Part shown: piece by piece, positions 56,047 to 64,000 of the stretch
How positions within the stretch are numbered: the stretch's first letter is position 1
Layout: the number at the start of each line of letters is the position of its first letter
DNA from: Bifidobacterium simiarum
GTDB lineage: Bacteria; Actinomycetota; Actinomycetes; Actinomycetales; Bifidobacteriaceae
DNA length: 64,000 bases
Reading direction: 5' to 3'
Assembly: GCF_002802905.1 (NCBI RefSeq)
Contig: NZ_PEBK01000005.1
Span: 186,346 to 250,345, forward strand
Position numbers and translations under genes: made by a program
Notes under the pieces: model-generated
Told to the model about the DNA's origin: nothing
Database searches by the model: none
What the model saw: only the letters and a program-made list of their open reading frames with translations

Positions 56047-57468
56047 TTGGCCACCGAGAAGACGACGGCAACGCGCAAGAAGACACGGAGTGCAGCTGCG
56101 AAGCGTACGGTTTCCAGCGCAAACGGTTCCGACGAGGAGGAGACCACCACCGGCACCACCCGGAAGCGCGCGACGGGCAAGGCCGCCTCGAAGGGCGCAT
56201 CCCGCCGGTCCTCGGCCAAGGGGACGGCCGGCAAGGCCCGCAAGTCCTCTCGTTCCGCCAAGGCGCAGGAGGAGGCCGAACTCGAGGACGAGCTGCTCGA
56301 GGACGGCGAGCTCGACCCCGATGAGGACTCCTTCGACGAGGATTCCCTCGACGACGTCGAGGACGATGGTGACGACGAGTCGGACGACGACGAGGAATCC
56401 GAGGACGAGGACGCCGACGAGGACGATGAGGAGTCCAAGCCGAAGCCTCCGGAGCAGCCCAAGGAGAAGGGCGCGTTCGTCGTCACCGATCTCGACGATG
56501 ACGACAACTACACGCCGGCGGGCAACCCGAAGCGCCGCGTGATCGCCACCGGTGCCACCGCCGATCCGGTCAAGGACTATCTCAAGCAGATCGGCCGGGT
56601 CAGCCTGCTGAACGCCGAACAGGAGGTCGATCTCTCCGAGCGCATCGAGGCCGGTCTGTACGCCCAGCATCTGCTGGACACCGAAGGCGACGGCATGGAC
56701 TTCAAGCGCCGCCGCGAGCTCAAGTGGGCCGCCAACGACGGACGCAAGGCCAAGGACCACCTGCTGGAGGCCAACCTGCGACTGGTGGTGTCGCTGGCCA
56801 AGCGCTACACGGGCCGCGGCATGCTGTTCCTTGACCTCATCCAGGAGGGCAACCTCGGTCTGATCCGCGCCGTGGAGAAGTTCGATTGGAAGAAGGGCTT
56901 CAAGTTCTCCACGTACGCCACCTGGTGGATCCGTCAGGCCATCACGCGAGCCATGGCCGATCAGGCGCGCACCATCCGCGTGCCCGTGCACATGGTGGAG
57001 GTCATCAACAAGCTTTCCCGTGTCCAGCGTCAGATGCTGCAGGATCTCGGCCGCGAGCCCACGCCCGATGAGCTGGCCCGCGAGCTCGACATGCCGGTCG
57101 AGAAGGTGCAGGAGGTGCAGAAGTACGGCCGTGAGCCGATCTCGCTGCACACTCCGCTCGGCGAGGACGGCGATTCCGAGTTCGGTGACCTCATCGAGGA
57201 CACCGACGCCATCGCCCCGTCCGATGCCGTGGCGTTCTCGCTGCTGCAGGAGCAGTTCAAGCAGGTGCTCGAGACCCTCTCGCCGCGAGAGGCCGGCGTG
57301 ATCAAGATGCGTTACGGACTGGAGGACGGCCAGCCGAAGACCCTCGACGACATCGGCCGCGTGTACGGCGTGACCCGCGAACGCATCCGTCAGATCGAAT
57401 CGAAGACCATGTCGAAGCTGCGCCATCCGTCTCGTTCGCAGACCCTGCGCGACTTCCTCGACCAGTGA
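56047..57468 (+). CDS. rpoD: principal RNA polymerase sigma factor (RpoD/SigA/HrdB)
   Basis: The 473-residue protein is the housekeeping sigma-70. After a basic then strongly acidic N-terminus (residues 1-140) it has region 1.2 ([20 protein letters not shown]), 2.1-2.4 ([20 protein letters not shown], then [20 protein letters not shown]), region 3 ([20 protein letters not shown]) and 4.2 ([20 protein letters not shown]). TTG 56047 is preferred: AGGAGG lies 5 nt upstream, and the ATG at 56005 falls in the promoter. parE follows after 25 nt. Confidence 0.95.
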   Translation: MATEKTTATRKKTRSAAAKRTVSSANGSDEEETTTGTTRKRATGKAASKGASRRSSAKGTAGKARKSSRSAKAQEEAELEDELLEDGELDPDEDSFDEDSLDDVEDDGDDESDDDEESEDEDADEDDEESKPKPPEQPKEKGAFVVTDLDDDDNYTPAGNPKRRVIATGATADPVKDYLKQIGRVSLLNAEQEVDLSERIEAGLYAQHLLDTEGDGMDFKRRRELKWAANDGRKAKDHLLEANLRLVVSLAKRYTGRGMLFLDLIQEGNLGLIRAVEKFDWKKGFKFSTYATWWIRQAITRAMADQARTIRVPVHMVEVINKLSRVQRQMLQDLGREPTPDELARELDMPVEKVQEVQKYGREPISLHTPLGEDGDSEFGDLIEDTDAIAPSDAVAFSLLQEQFKQVLETLSPREAGVIKMRYGLEDGQPKTLDDIGRVYGVTRERIRQIESKTMSKLRHPSRSQTLRDFLDQ

Positions 57469-57493
57469 TCGGTCGGTGACCCAGGAAAGGACC

Positions 57494-59782
57494 ATGGCAA
57501 CCAAAGAAGAATACGGCGCCAAGGATCTGGCCGTGCTCGAAGGGCTCGACGCCGTTCGCAAGCGGCCGGGCATGTACATCGGCACCACGGACAGTCAGGG
57601 GCTGATGCACTGTCTGTGGGAGATCATCGACAACGCGGTGGACGAGGCCCTGGCAGGCTTCTGTGACCGGATCGTGGTCACCCTGCACACGGACGGATCG
57701 ATCACCGTGGCCGACAACGGCCGTGGCATCCCGGTGGACAAGGAGCCCAAGACCGGGCTGTCCGGCGTGGAGGTGGTGCTCACCAAGCTCCATGCCGGAG
57801 CCAAGTTCGGCAACGCCTCGTACAACGCGGTCGGCGGTCTGCACGGCGTCGGATCCTCCGTGGTCAACGCGCTGAGCGCCCGTCTGGACGTGGAGGTGGA
57901 CCGCAACGGCCGGACGTACCGCATGGAGTTCCATCAGGGGCATCCGGGCGTGTACACGGACGCCGATCCCGAGCATCCCTCTCCCGACTCGCCGTTCAAG
58001 AAGACCCGCAAGCGTTCCCCCACCGAGCTGCGCGAGGTGGGCAAGGTGTCCGCGAAGACCACGGGCACGCGCATCCGCTACTGGCTCGACCCGGAGATCT
58101 TCAACAGGACCGCCGTGTTCAGCTACCAGCAGCTCATCGACCGCGTGCGCCAGACCAGTTTCCTGGTGCCGGGTCTGCGCATCGTGGTGGTGGACGAGTC
58201 GATCCCCGAGACCGGCGACGAGTCCGTGGATGACCTGCGCGAGGTGGACGGCGAATCGGCCGTCACCGCGGATCAGGAGACCGACGGATCGGTCGGATCG
58301 GGTGAGCCCGCAACGGCGGGAGAAGACGGAGAAGACGAATCGGTGCAGCCCGATTCCGCGCAGCCGTCCGACGCCGAGGCCCCGCGGCATGATCACGCCC
58401 GTGTGGAGGAGTTCCTGCATACCGGCGGCGTGGTCGATTTCGTTGATTTCCTGTCCAAGGGCGACCCGGTGTGCGACATCTGGCACATCCACGGCAGCGA
58501 CACCTATCAGGAGGAGACGCAGACGGTCGACGCGAACGGCGACCTGCATGCGCAGATGGTCGAACGCAACTGCGACGTGGACATCGCCCTGCGGTGGACC
58601 AACGACTACGAGACCACGATCCGCAGCTTCGTCAACGTGGTGGCGACCCCGGGCGGCGGCACGCACGTCGACGGGTTCCTCGTCGCGCTCACCCGTCAGG
58701 TGCGCAAGGCAGTCGAGGCCAATGCCCGTAGGCTCAAGGTGAATCTGAAGGATTCCGGTACGAAGGTCGAACGCGACGACGTGATGACCGGTCTGGTGGC
58801 CGTGGTCACCGTGCGCATCGCCGAACCCCAGTTCCAGGGGCAGACCAAGGATGTGCTCGGCACCGCCCAGGTCAAGCCGATCGCCGCACGGCTCACCGAC
58901 GCCCAGTTCGGCGAGATGATCACCGGATCGAAGCGCGGGTACAAGGAGCAGTCCTCCCGCGTGCTGGAGAAGATCGTCGGCGAGATGCACGCCCGCATCC
59001 AGGCCCGCAGGACCAAGGAGGTCACCCGGCGCAAGAACGCGCTGGAGTCCGCCTCCATGCCGTCGAAGCTCTCCGACTGCATGCCGGGCAATGACGACGT
59101 GGCCGAACTGTTCATCGTGGAGGGCGACTCGGCCCTCGGCACCGCCAAGGCCGCGAGGAACTCCGGCTTCCAGGCGCTGCTGCCGATCCGAGGCAAGATC
59201 CTCAACGTGCAGAAGGCCTCGGTCTCCCAGATGCTGGCCAACAAGGAATGCGGCGCCATCATCCAGGTGGTGGGCGCCGGATCCGGCGCGACGTTCGATC
59301 TTTCCCAGGCGCGGTACAACAAGATCATCATGATGACCGATGCCGACGTGGACGGCGCGCATATCCGCATCCTGCTGCTCACGCTGTTCTACCGGTACAT
59401 GCGGCCGCTGATCGAGGCGGGCCATGTGTATGCCGCGGTCCCGCCGCTGCACCGCATCGCCCTGACCGGCAAGCGCAAGGGGGAGTACATCTACACGTAT
59501 TCCGACGATGAGCTCGCCACCCGGCTCGACCAGCTGAGGCGGGACGGCATCGGCTTCGACGACGACATCCAGCGGTACAAGGGTCTGGGCGAGATGGACG
59601 CCGATCAGCTCGCCGACACCACGATGGATCCGCGCACGCGCATGCTGCGGCGCATCCGCATGGAGGACGCCGAGCAGGCGTCCGGCATCTTCAGCCTGCT
59701 CATGGGCGACGAGGTGCCGCCACGCAAGGCGTTCATCGTGAGCAACGCCGACGACTTCGACCGTTCGAAGATCGACACCTGA
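57494..59782 (+). CDS. parE: type IIA topoisomerase subunit B (topoisomerase IV, ParE)
   Basis: The 762-residue ATPase subunit has the GHKL site (LWEIIDNAVDEALAGFCDRI, then VADNGRGIPV and GGLHGVGSSVVNAL) and a Toprim domain with EGDSALGTAKAARN, PIRGKILNVQKA and MTDADVDGAHIRILLLT. Being next to the principal sigma gene, as in Streptomyces, points to parE instead of gyrB, which usually sits by dnaA; the A subunit is not in the window. Residues about 243-300 are an acidic insert. ATG 57494 has GGAAAGG upstream. Confidence 0.9.
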   Translation: MATKEEYGAKDLAVLEGLDAVRKRPGMYIGTTDSQGLMHCLWEIIDNAVDEALAGFCDRIVVTLHTDGSITVADNGRGIPVDKEPKTGLSGVEVVLTKLHAGAKFGNASYNAVGGLHGVGSSVVNALSARLDVEVDRNGRTYRMEFHQGHPGVYTDADPEHPSPDSPFKKTRKRSPTELREVGKVSAKTTGTRIRYWLDPEIFNRTAVFSYQQLIDRVRQTSFLVPGLRIVVVDESIPETGDESVDDLREVDGESAVTADQETDGSVGSGEPATAGEDGEDESVQPDSAQPSDAEAPRHDHARVEEFLHTGGVVDFVDFLSKGDPVCDIWHIHGSDTYQEETQTVDANGDLHAQMVERNCDVDIALRWTNDYETTIRSFVNVVATPGGGTHVDGFLVALTRQVRKAVEANARRLKVNLKDSGTKVERDDVMTGLVAVVTVRIAEPQFQGQTKDVLGTAQVKPIAARLTDAQFGEMITGSKRGYKEQSSRVLEKIVGEMHARIQARRTKEVTRRKNALESASMPSKLSDCMPGNDDVAELFIVEGDSALGTAKAARNSGFQALLPIRGKILNVQKASVSQMLANKECGAIIQVVGAGSGATFDLSQARYNKIIMMTDADVDGAHIRILLLTLFYRYMRPLIEAGHVYAAVPPLHRIALTGKRKGEYIYTYSDDELATRLDQLRRDGIGFDDDIQRYKGLGEMDADQLADTTMDPRTRMLRRIRMEDAEQASGIFSLLMGDEVPPRKAFIVSNADDFDRSKIDT

Positions 59783-59820
59783 CCGGTCGCCTTGACGGGA
59801 GATCGCTCATGCGGCCGGCA

Positions 59821-59862
59821 GAGGGCCCGGCGGTACGCATTGCGTCGTACCGCCGGGCCCTT
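59821..59862 (+). terminator. hairpin terminator of parE
   Basis: AGGGCCCGGCGGTAC and GTACCGCCGGGCCCT form a perfect 15-bp stem around a loop of 10 nt. It lies about 40 nt after the parE stop. Confidence 0.87.
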
Positions 59863-59888
59863 GGTCATTTCCGGATGCGACACGGCAT

Positions 59889-59917
59889 TTGCAAGATATG
59901 GTTTAACGTTTTACCAT
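59889..59917 (+). promoter_or_regulatory. promoter with LacI-type operator for the nucleoside operon
   Basis: TTGCAA (59889-59894) and TACCAT (59912-59917) are 17 nt apart. ATGGT-TTAACGTTTT-ACCAT (59898-59917), centred on AACGTT, is an imperfect palindrome of the kind bound by LacI/RbsR regulators, and it covers the spacer and -10 box. The LacI gene at 62130 is the natural candidate repressor. Confidence 0.75.
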
Positions 59918-60028
59918 ACAAGAGGTGCCGGAATCGACCGGCAGACCGACGGCCCGTCCCGGGCCGCGAATCCGCACGATGACCATCAAGCCGGCGTCGG
60001 GAGCACGTCGGACAACGAAGGAGTTGCC

Positions 60029-61027
60029 ATGTCTCAGGGTACGAAAGCCAACGGTCCGCAGTCCACGGTACGGAACATCATCCTCGATTCGGATCCCGGC
60101 CACGACGATGCCGTGGCGATCCTGCTCGCACTGGGCAATCCCGCCATCAACCTGCTCGGCGTCACCACCATCGGCGGCAACCAGAGTCTCGACAAGGTGA
60201 CCTACAACGCGCGTGCCGTATTGGAGAAGGCCGGCGCCACCGACATCCCGGTCCATGCCGGATGCGACCGTCCGCTGCTGCGCCCCCTGAAGGTCGCGGC
60301 CTCCGTGCACGGCGACACCGGACTGGACGGCGTCGATCTTCCGGTGCCGACCCGTCCTCTGGACGAGGGGCACGCCGTGAACTGGCTGATCGACACCATC
60401 ATGGCCAGCGAGCCAAAATCGATCACGCTGGTGCCCACCGGCCCGCTGACCAACATCGCCCTGGCCGTGCGCATGGAGCCGAGGATCGTCGAACGGGTGC
60501 GCGAGGTCGTGCTCATGGGCGGCGGCTACCATGTGGGCAACTCCTCGGCGGTGGCCGAATTCAACATCCAGACCGATCCCGAGGCCGCGCACATCGTCTT
60601 CAACGAGTCCTGGCCGGTGACCATGGTCGGGCTCGACCTGACCCATCAGGCGCTGTGCACCCCCGAGGTCCAGCGCCGCATCCGCGCCGCATCCGATAAC
60701 CTCGGTCCGTTCGTCAGCGGACTGATGGACTTCTTCCGCAAGGCATACGCCGCCAATCAGGACTTCGTTGACCCGCCCGTGCATGATCCCTGCACCGTGG
60801 CCTACCTCATCGACCCGAACGTGGTGCGCACCCGTCGCTGCCCGGTCGACGTGGAGACCCACGACGGACTGACGCTGGGTATGACGGTGGCCGATCTGCG
60901 CGGTCCCGAGCCGTCGGCCGAGGAATGCCATACGCAGGTGGCCACCAAGCTGGACTTCGACGGGTTCTGGAATCTGGTCGAGGACGCCATCCGACGGATC
61001 GACGGCACCCTGCCCGAAAGGGCGTGA
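60029..61027 (+). CDS. inosine-uridine preferring nucleoside hydrolase
   Basis: The 332-residue enzyme cleaves nucleosides to base and ribose. The calcium- and ribose-binding motif ILDSDPGHDDAVAILLAL is near the N-terminus; others are LLGVTTIGGNQSLDKV, VPTGPLTNIALAVRMEP and EFNIQTDPEAAHIVF. Base preference cannot be read. AAGGAG precedes ATG 60029. It heads a cassette with ribokinase and a LacI regulator, so freed ribose goes directly to ribose 5-phosphate. Confidence 0.92.
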   Translation: MSQGTKANGPQSTVRNIILDSDPGHDDAVAILLALGNPAINLLGVTTIGGNQSLDKVTYNARAVLEKAGATDIPVHAGCDRPLLRPLKVAASVHGDTGLDGVDLPVPTRPLDEGHAVNWLIDTIMASEPKSITLVPTGPLTNIALAVRMEPRIVERVREVVLMGGGYHVGNSSAVAEFNIQTDPEAAHIVFNESWPVTMVGLDLTHQALCTPEVQRRIRAASDNLGPFVSGLMDFFRKAYAANQDFVDPPVHDPCTVAYLIDPNVVRTRRCPVDVETHDGLTLGMTVADLRGPEPSAEECHTQVATKLDFDGFWNLVEDAIRRIDGTLPERA

Positions 61028-61109
61028 CGGCCACGGCCGCCGATCACAAAACCATCCAATCGCACATCCACTCGCAACGATGACGAAACGGTATCGAAAG
61101 GACGAATCC

Positions 61110-62099
61110 ATGCAGGTCGAACACATCTCCAAGGAACAGGTTTTCGCCGATCTGGACCGGTGCGCGGCATCCGAGCGCACGCTGGCCGTGGTCGGCTCGA
61201 TGAACGCCGACTACACGGTGACCACCGAACGGCTCCCCGGGCCGGGCGAGACGGTGAACGCGGGGCCCCTGACCGTGCTCCCCGGCGGCAAGTCGGGCAA
61301 TCAGGCGGCCACCGCGGCGCGGATCGGCGCCAAGGTCCACATGCTGGGCGCCGTGGGTGACGACGCGAACGCCGATTTCCTGCTCGGCAGGCTCCGCGAG
61401 GCGGGCGTCGACGTCGGCGACGTGTTGCATGTGCCGGGTCCGAGCGGCACGACGGTGATCACCGTGGACTCCCACGGCGAGAACACCATCGTGTATTCGC
61501 CGGGATCCAACGCCAAGGTGAGCGTCGAGTACGTGGGCGGCCACAAGGACGTCATTGCCGGCGCCGCCGTGCTCGGCCTTTGTCTGGAAAGCCCGATGGA
61601 CACGGTGATCGCCGCGGCGAGGATCGCCCACGAGGCCGGGGTCAAGGTGCTGGTGAACGATTCGCCGTTCGTGCCCGAACTGCCGGCCGATCTGGTGGCG
61701 AACTCCGACATCCTGCTGGTCAACGAGCATGAGATGAGCCAGCTGCTCGGCATAGACGAGCCCGCGGACGGCGACTGGGATGCCGTCGACTGGGAGGCGA
61801 TCGCCGAACGGATGCGGGGATTCGGCTACGATCAGGCGGTGATCACGCTGGGCGGCGACGGCAGCGTGGTGATCGACCACGGGGTCTGCCATCGGGTGCC
61901 GCCGGTGAAGGTCCGGGCCGTGGACACCACCGGATGCGGGGACTCGTTCATGGGCACGATTCTGGCCGGACTCGCCGCGGGACTCGAACTCGTGCGGGCG
62001 GCCCATGTGGCCGCCTACGTGGCCGCCTATGCCGCGACCGGCTACGGCGCGCAGGCGTCGTACGGCACCGCGGATCAGGTCCGGGCGCTGTTCTCCTGA
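61110..62099 (+). CDS. rbsK: ribokinase
   Basis: The 329-residue PfkB-family kinase phosphorylates ribose. Signatures are VVGSMNADYTVTTERLPGPG, the first family motif GGKSGNQAATAARIGAKV, ILLVNEHEM and the C-terminal motif VDTTGCGDSFMGTILAGLAA with the catalytic Asp. ATG 61110 has AAAGGA 8 nt upstream and is preferred over ATG 61080, which has none. It lies 82 nt after the nucleoside hydrolase, in the same operon by inference. Confidence 0.92.
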   Translation: MQVEHISKEQVFADLDRCAASERTLAVVGSMNADYTVTTERLPGPGETVNAGPLTVLPGGKSGNQAATAARIGAKVHMLGAVGDDANADFLLGRLREAGVDVGDVLHVPGPSGTTVITVDSHGENTIVYSPGSNAKVSVEYVGGHKDVIAGAAVLGLCLESPMDTVIAAARIAHEAGVKVLVNDSPFVPELPADLVANSDILLVNEHEMSQLLGIDEPADGDWDAVDWEAIAERMRGFGYDQAVITLGGDGSVVIDHGVCHRVPPVKVRAVDTTGCGDSFMGTILAGLAAGLELVRAAHVAAYVAAYAATGYGAQASYGTADQVRALFS

Positions 62100-62129
62100 C
62101 GGCCGTTGGCACCGATTGGAGGGCAGTGC

Positions 62130-63212
62130 GTGGGTAAGCGAACCACCATCAAGGACGTGGCCGCGGCGGCGGGCGTTTCCGCCACCGCGGTGTCCCTGGT
62201 ACTCAACGACCGTCCGTCGCGGGTCTCCGAGGAGACCAGACGGCATATTCTCGACGTCGCCGAACGGCTGCACTATGTGCCCAATCAGGTGGCCCGCACG
62301 CTGGTGACGCAGCGATCCATGCTGCTGGCGCTGATCGTGCCGGATATCCAGAACCTGTTCTTCGCGGGGCTTGCCAAGCGGCTCGAGGAGGAATGCCAGC
62401 AGTCCGGCTATTCCCTGATCGTCGCGAACTCCGGCGATTCGCGCGAAACGGAGCACCGGCTGCTGACCCGGCTGGTCTCCCGCGGCGTCGACGGTGTGTT
62501 CCTGATCGCGGCCGGGGAAAGCTGCGGGGACGTCGAGGCGCTGCGTTCGGACGTCGAGGCATGCTCGTGCCCGGTGGTGCTGATCGACCGTCTCGTCGAC
62601 GTCGACTGGTGCGACGGCGTGGGCATCGACAACCATGCGGGCGGCAGGCTCGCGGCGCAGTTCCTGATCGAAAACGGCCACCGTCGCATCGCCTGCATTT
62701 CCGGCGAGACGCGGGTGGGCAATGCGGCCGGCCGCCGCGACGGATTCGTCGAGGGGCTGGCCGAGGTCGATCTTTCGCCTGTTCTCGTGGTGGAGGGCGA
62801 CTACCGGTTCGACAGCGGTCTCGATGCCGCCCCGGACATCGTCGCCTCGGGGGCCACCGCCGTGTTCTGCTGCAACGATCTGATGGCGCTGGGCCTGCTG
62901 CAGGGGCTGCACCGTCTGGGACGGTCGGTGCCCGACGACATCTCGGTGATCGGCTACGACGGCATCGCCGAGCGGTTCGGATTCGGCGCGATGCTCACCA
63001 CCGTGGGGCAGAAGATCGGTTGGCTGGCGCATGAGTCGGCGGCGGTGATGCTCGATCGGATCGGCGGTTCGCCGTCGGCCGGGATCGCCTCGAGGACGAT
63101 CATGCTGCCGCCTGAGCTGATCCGTCGGGGCACGGTCGCCCAGATCCCCATGCTTCCGATCGAATCCGGGGCTGAATCCAGGGCCGACGCCGAACGGGTG
63201 GAGGTCGGCTGA
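62130..63212 (+). CDS. LacI family transcriptional regulator
   Basis: The 360-residue repressor has an N-terminal helix-turn-helix (TIKDVAAAAGVSATAVSLVL, then HYVPNQVARTL hinge helix) and a ribose-binding-protein-like sensor domain (LALIVPDIQNLFFAGLAKRL, then DDISVIGYDGIAERFGFGAM). The start is GTG 62130 with GGAGGG 6 nt upstream. It lies 30 nt after ribokinase, so it probably controls the operon from the operator at 59898-59917, with ribose or a nucleoside as inducer. It has a C-terminal tail of about 20 residues. Confidence 0.93.
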   Translation: MGKRTTIKDVAAAAGVSATAVSLVLNDRPSRVSEETRRHILDVAERLHYVPNQVARTLVTQRSMLLALIVPDIQNLFFAGLAKRLEEECQQSGYSLIVANSGDSRETEHRLLTRLVSRGVDGVFLIAAGESCGDVEALRSDVEACSCPVVLIDRLVDVDWCDGVGIDNHAGGRLAAQFLIENGHRRIACISGETRVGNAAGRRDGFVEGLAEVDLSPVLVVEGDYRFDSGLDAAPDIVASGATAVFCCNDLMALGLLQGLHRLGRSVPDDISVIGYDGIAERFGFGAMLTTVGQKIGWLAHESAAVMLDRIGGSPSAGIASRTIMLPPELIRRGTVAQIPMLPIESGAESRADAERVEVG

Positions 63213-63264
63213 CCCGCCAGAGGAGGCGATTCGCCCGTCCGCGGCGTACGGCATAATCGAACAT

Positions 63265-64000
63265 ATGTACGATGACTTGCGATGGTTCTCCGAACCCACT
63301 CGGGCATGGTTCTCCCGCACGTTCGGAGAGCCCACCGAAGTGCAGCGGAGGGCGTGGCCGGTCATCAGCCGGGGCGGTCACGCCCTGATGATCGCCCCGA
63401 CCGGCTCCGGCAAGACGCTGTCGGCGTTTCTGTGGGCCATCGACGACCTGCTCGCCCGTGATCCGCGCGATCCGGGTGACCCGGGGAAGATGACACGGAC
63501 GGCACAGCCAGCGCAGACGACGCAGACGACACGGACGGCGCAGGCGTCGCCGCGCGGGGTGAAGGTGCTGTACATTTCGCCGCTGAAGGCCCTTGGCGTG
63601 GACGTGGCGCGGAATCTGAACCGCCCGTTGAAAGGCATCGCCGAGGAATACGAGCGTGCCGGCCTGAGCGCCGCCCCGGTGAGCGTCGCCATCCGCACAG
63701 GAGACACCACCGCCCGTCAGCGGCGGGCCATCGTCTCCCATCCGCCGGACATTCTGGTCACCACGCCGGAATCGCTGTATCTCATGCTCACGTCGAAGGC
63801 GAGGGCCGTGCTGCGTACCGTGCGCACGGTGATCGTGGATGAGGTCCATGCGCTCGCCGGCACCAAGCGGGGCGCCCATCTGGCGGTCAGCCTCGAACGG
63901 CTCGATGCCCTGACCGGCCGCGATGCGCAGCGCATCGGCCTGTCCGCGACGGTCAATCCCGTAGGCGAGGTCGCCCGGTTCCTCGGCGGACGACGGGACG
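63265..64000 (+). CDS. lhr: Lhr-type DEAD/DEAH helicase, N-terminal part (3' end outside window)
   Basis: The frame opens at ATG 63265 and stays open to the window end (about 245 residues). It starts WFSEPTRAWFSRTFGEPTEV and has the Q-motif region PTEVQRRAWP, Walker A MIAPTGSGKTLSAFLWA, LYISPLKALGVDVARNLNRP, VTTPESLYLML, motif II VDEVHALAGTKRG and motif III GLSATV. This is the Lhr DNA-repair helicase family. An insert with a repeated QTT/TRTA peptide lies near residues 75-92. CATAAT (63252-63257) ends 7 nt before the ATG, so the message is probably leaderless. Confidence 0.9.
   Translation, partial: MYDDLRWFSEPTRAWFSRTFGEPTEVQRRAWPVISRGGHALMIAPTGSGKTLSAFLWAIDDLLARDPRDPGDPGKMTRTAQPAQTTQTTRTAQASPRGVKVLYISPLKALGVDVARNLNRPLKGIAEEYERAGLSAAPVSVAIRTGDTTARQRRAIVSHPPDILVTTPESLYLMLTSKARAVLRTVRTVIVDEVHALAGTKRGAHLAVSLERLDALTGRDAQRIGLSATVNPVGEVARFLGGRRD

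Overview
The window is a GC-rich, densely coded actinobacterial chromosome segment, most likely Bifidobacterium. Support comes from the gene order (pgsA-cinA-clgR-DUF3046-recA-recX, then rnpB-hpf-secA-trpD), the actinobacteria-restricted families DUF3710, DUF3159, DUF3046 and DUF4192, a perfect actinobacterial LexA box at recA, and a class-A RNase P RNA. I cannot name the species. No tRNA, rRNA, CRISPR array, prophage or intact insertion sequence was seen.

Layout. 1-7.4 kb: the end of pheA and tyrA (Phe/Tyr synthesis), a TetR regulator, a HAD hydrolase, a stand-alone SH3-like protein, a double carboxymuconolactone-decarboxylase protein, the fused NAD(P)HX repair enzyme and a GNAT acetyltransferase. 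7.4-17.4 kb: a 67-residue unknown protein, an SGNH esterase, a GT2 glycosyltransferase, a tyrosine recombinase, exonuclease III, a MarR-membrane protein operon with a palindromic operator, DUF3710-DUF3159, an RNA m5U-type methyltransferase and a short binding-protein-like lipoprotein. 17.5-24 kb: a CtpE-like P-type ATPase, aconitase, a tandem array of palindromic intergenic elements and nicotinamidase. 24-33 kb: a two-component system divergent from an MmpS-like protein, a DUF262-RAMA protein that may act in DNA defence, a DMT transporter, a Bax-inhibitor protein with a Tyr/Gln-rich tail, an aldo-keto reductase and a small alarmone synthetase.

33-50 kb is housekeeping: miaB-miaA, ftsK, pgsA, cinA, clgR, DUF3046, recA-recX, rnpB, hpf, secA, trpD and a ROK glucokinase. 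50-60 kb holds a membrane protein, a PlsC-type acyltransferase, a PASTA Ser/Thr kinase, a polyprenyl diphosphate synthase, DUF4192, the principal sigma factor and parE. 60-64 kb is a nucleoside-salvage cassette (nucleoside hydrolase, ribokinase, LacI regulator) whose promoter carries a LacI-type operator, followed by the start of an Lhr-type helicase that runs off the window.

Four themes recur. Many genes appear to be leaderless, with a TANNNT-type -10 box ending 7-8 nt before the start codon. Convergent gene pairs are often separated by strong, probably bidirectional hairpin terminators. Short in-frame tandem repeats occur in the disordered parts of several proteins. Three tandem intergenic elements behind aconitase share a folded architecture with a compensatory base-pair change, and are the least explained structure here.
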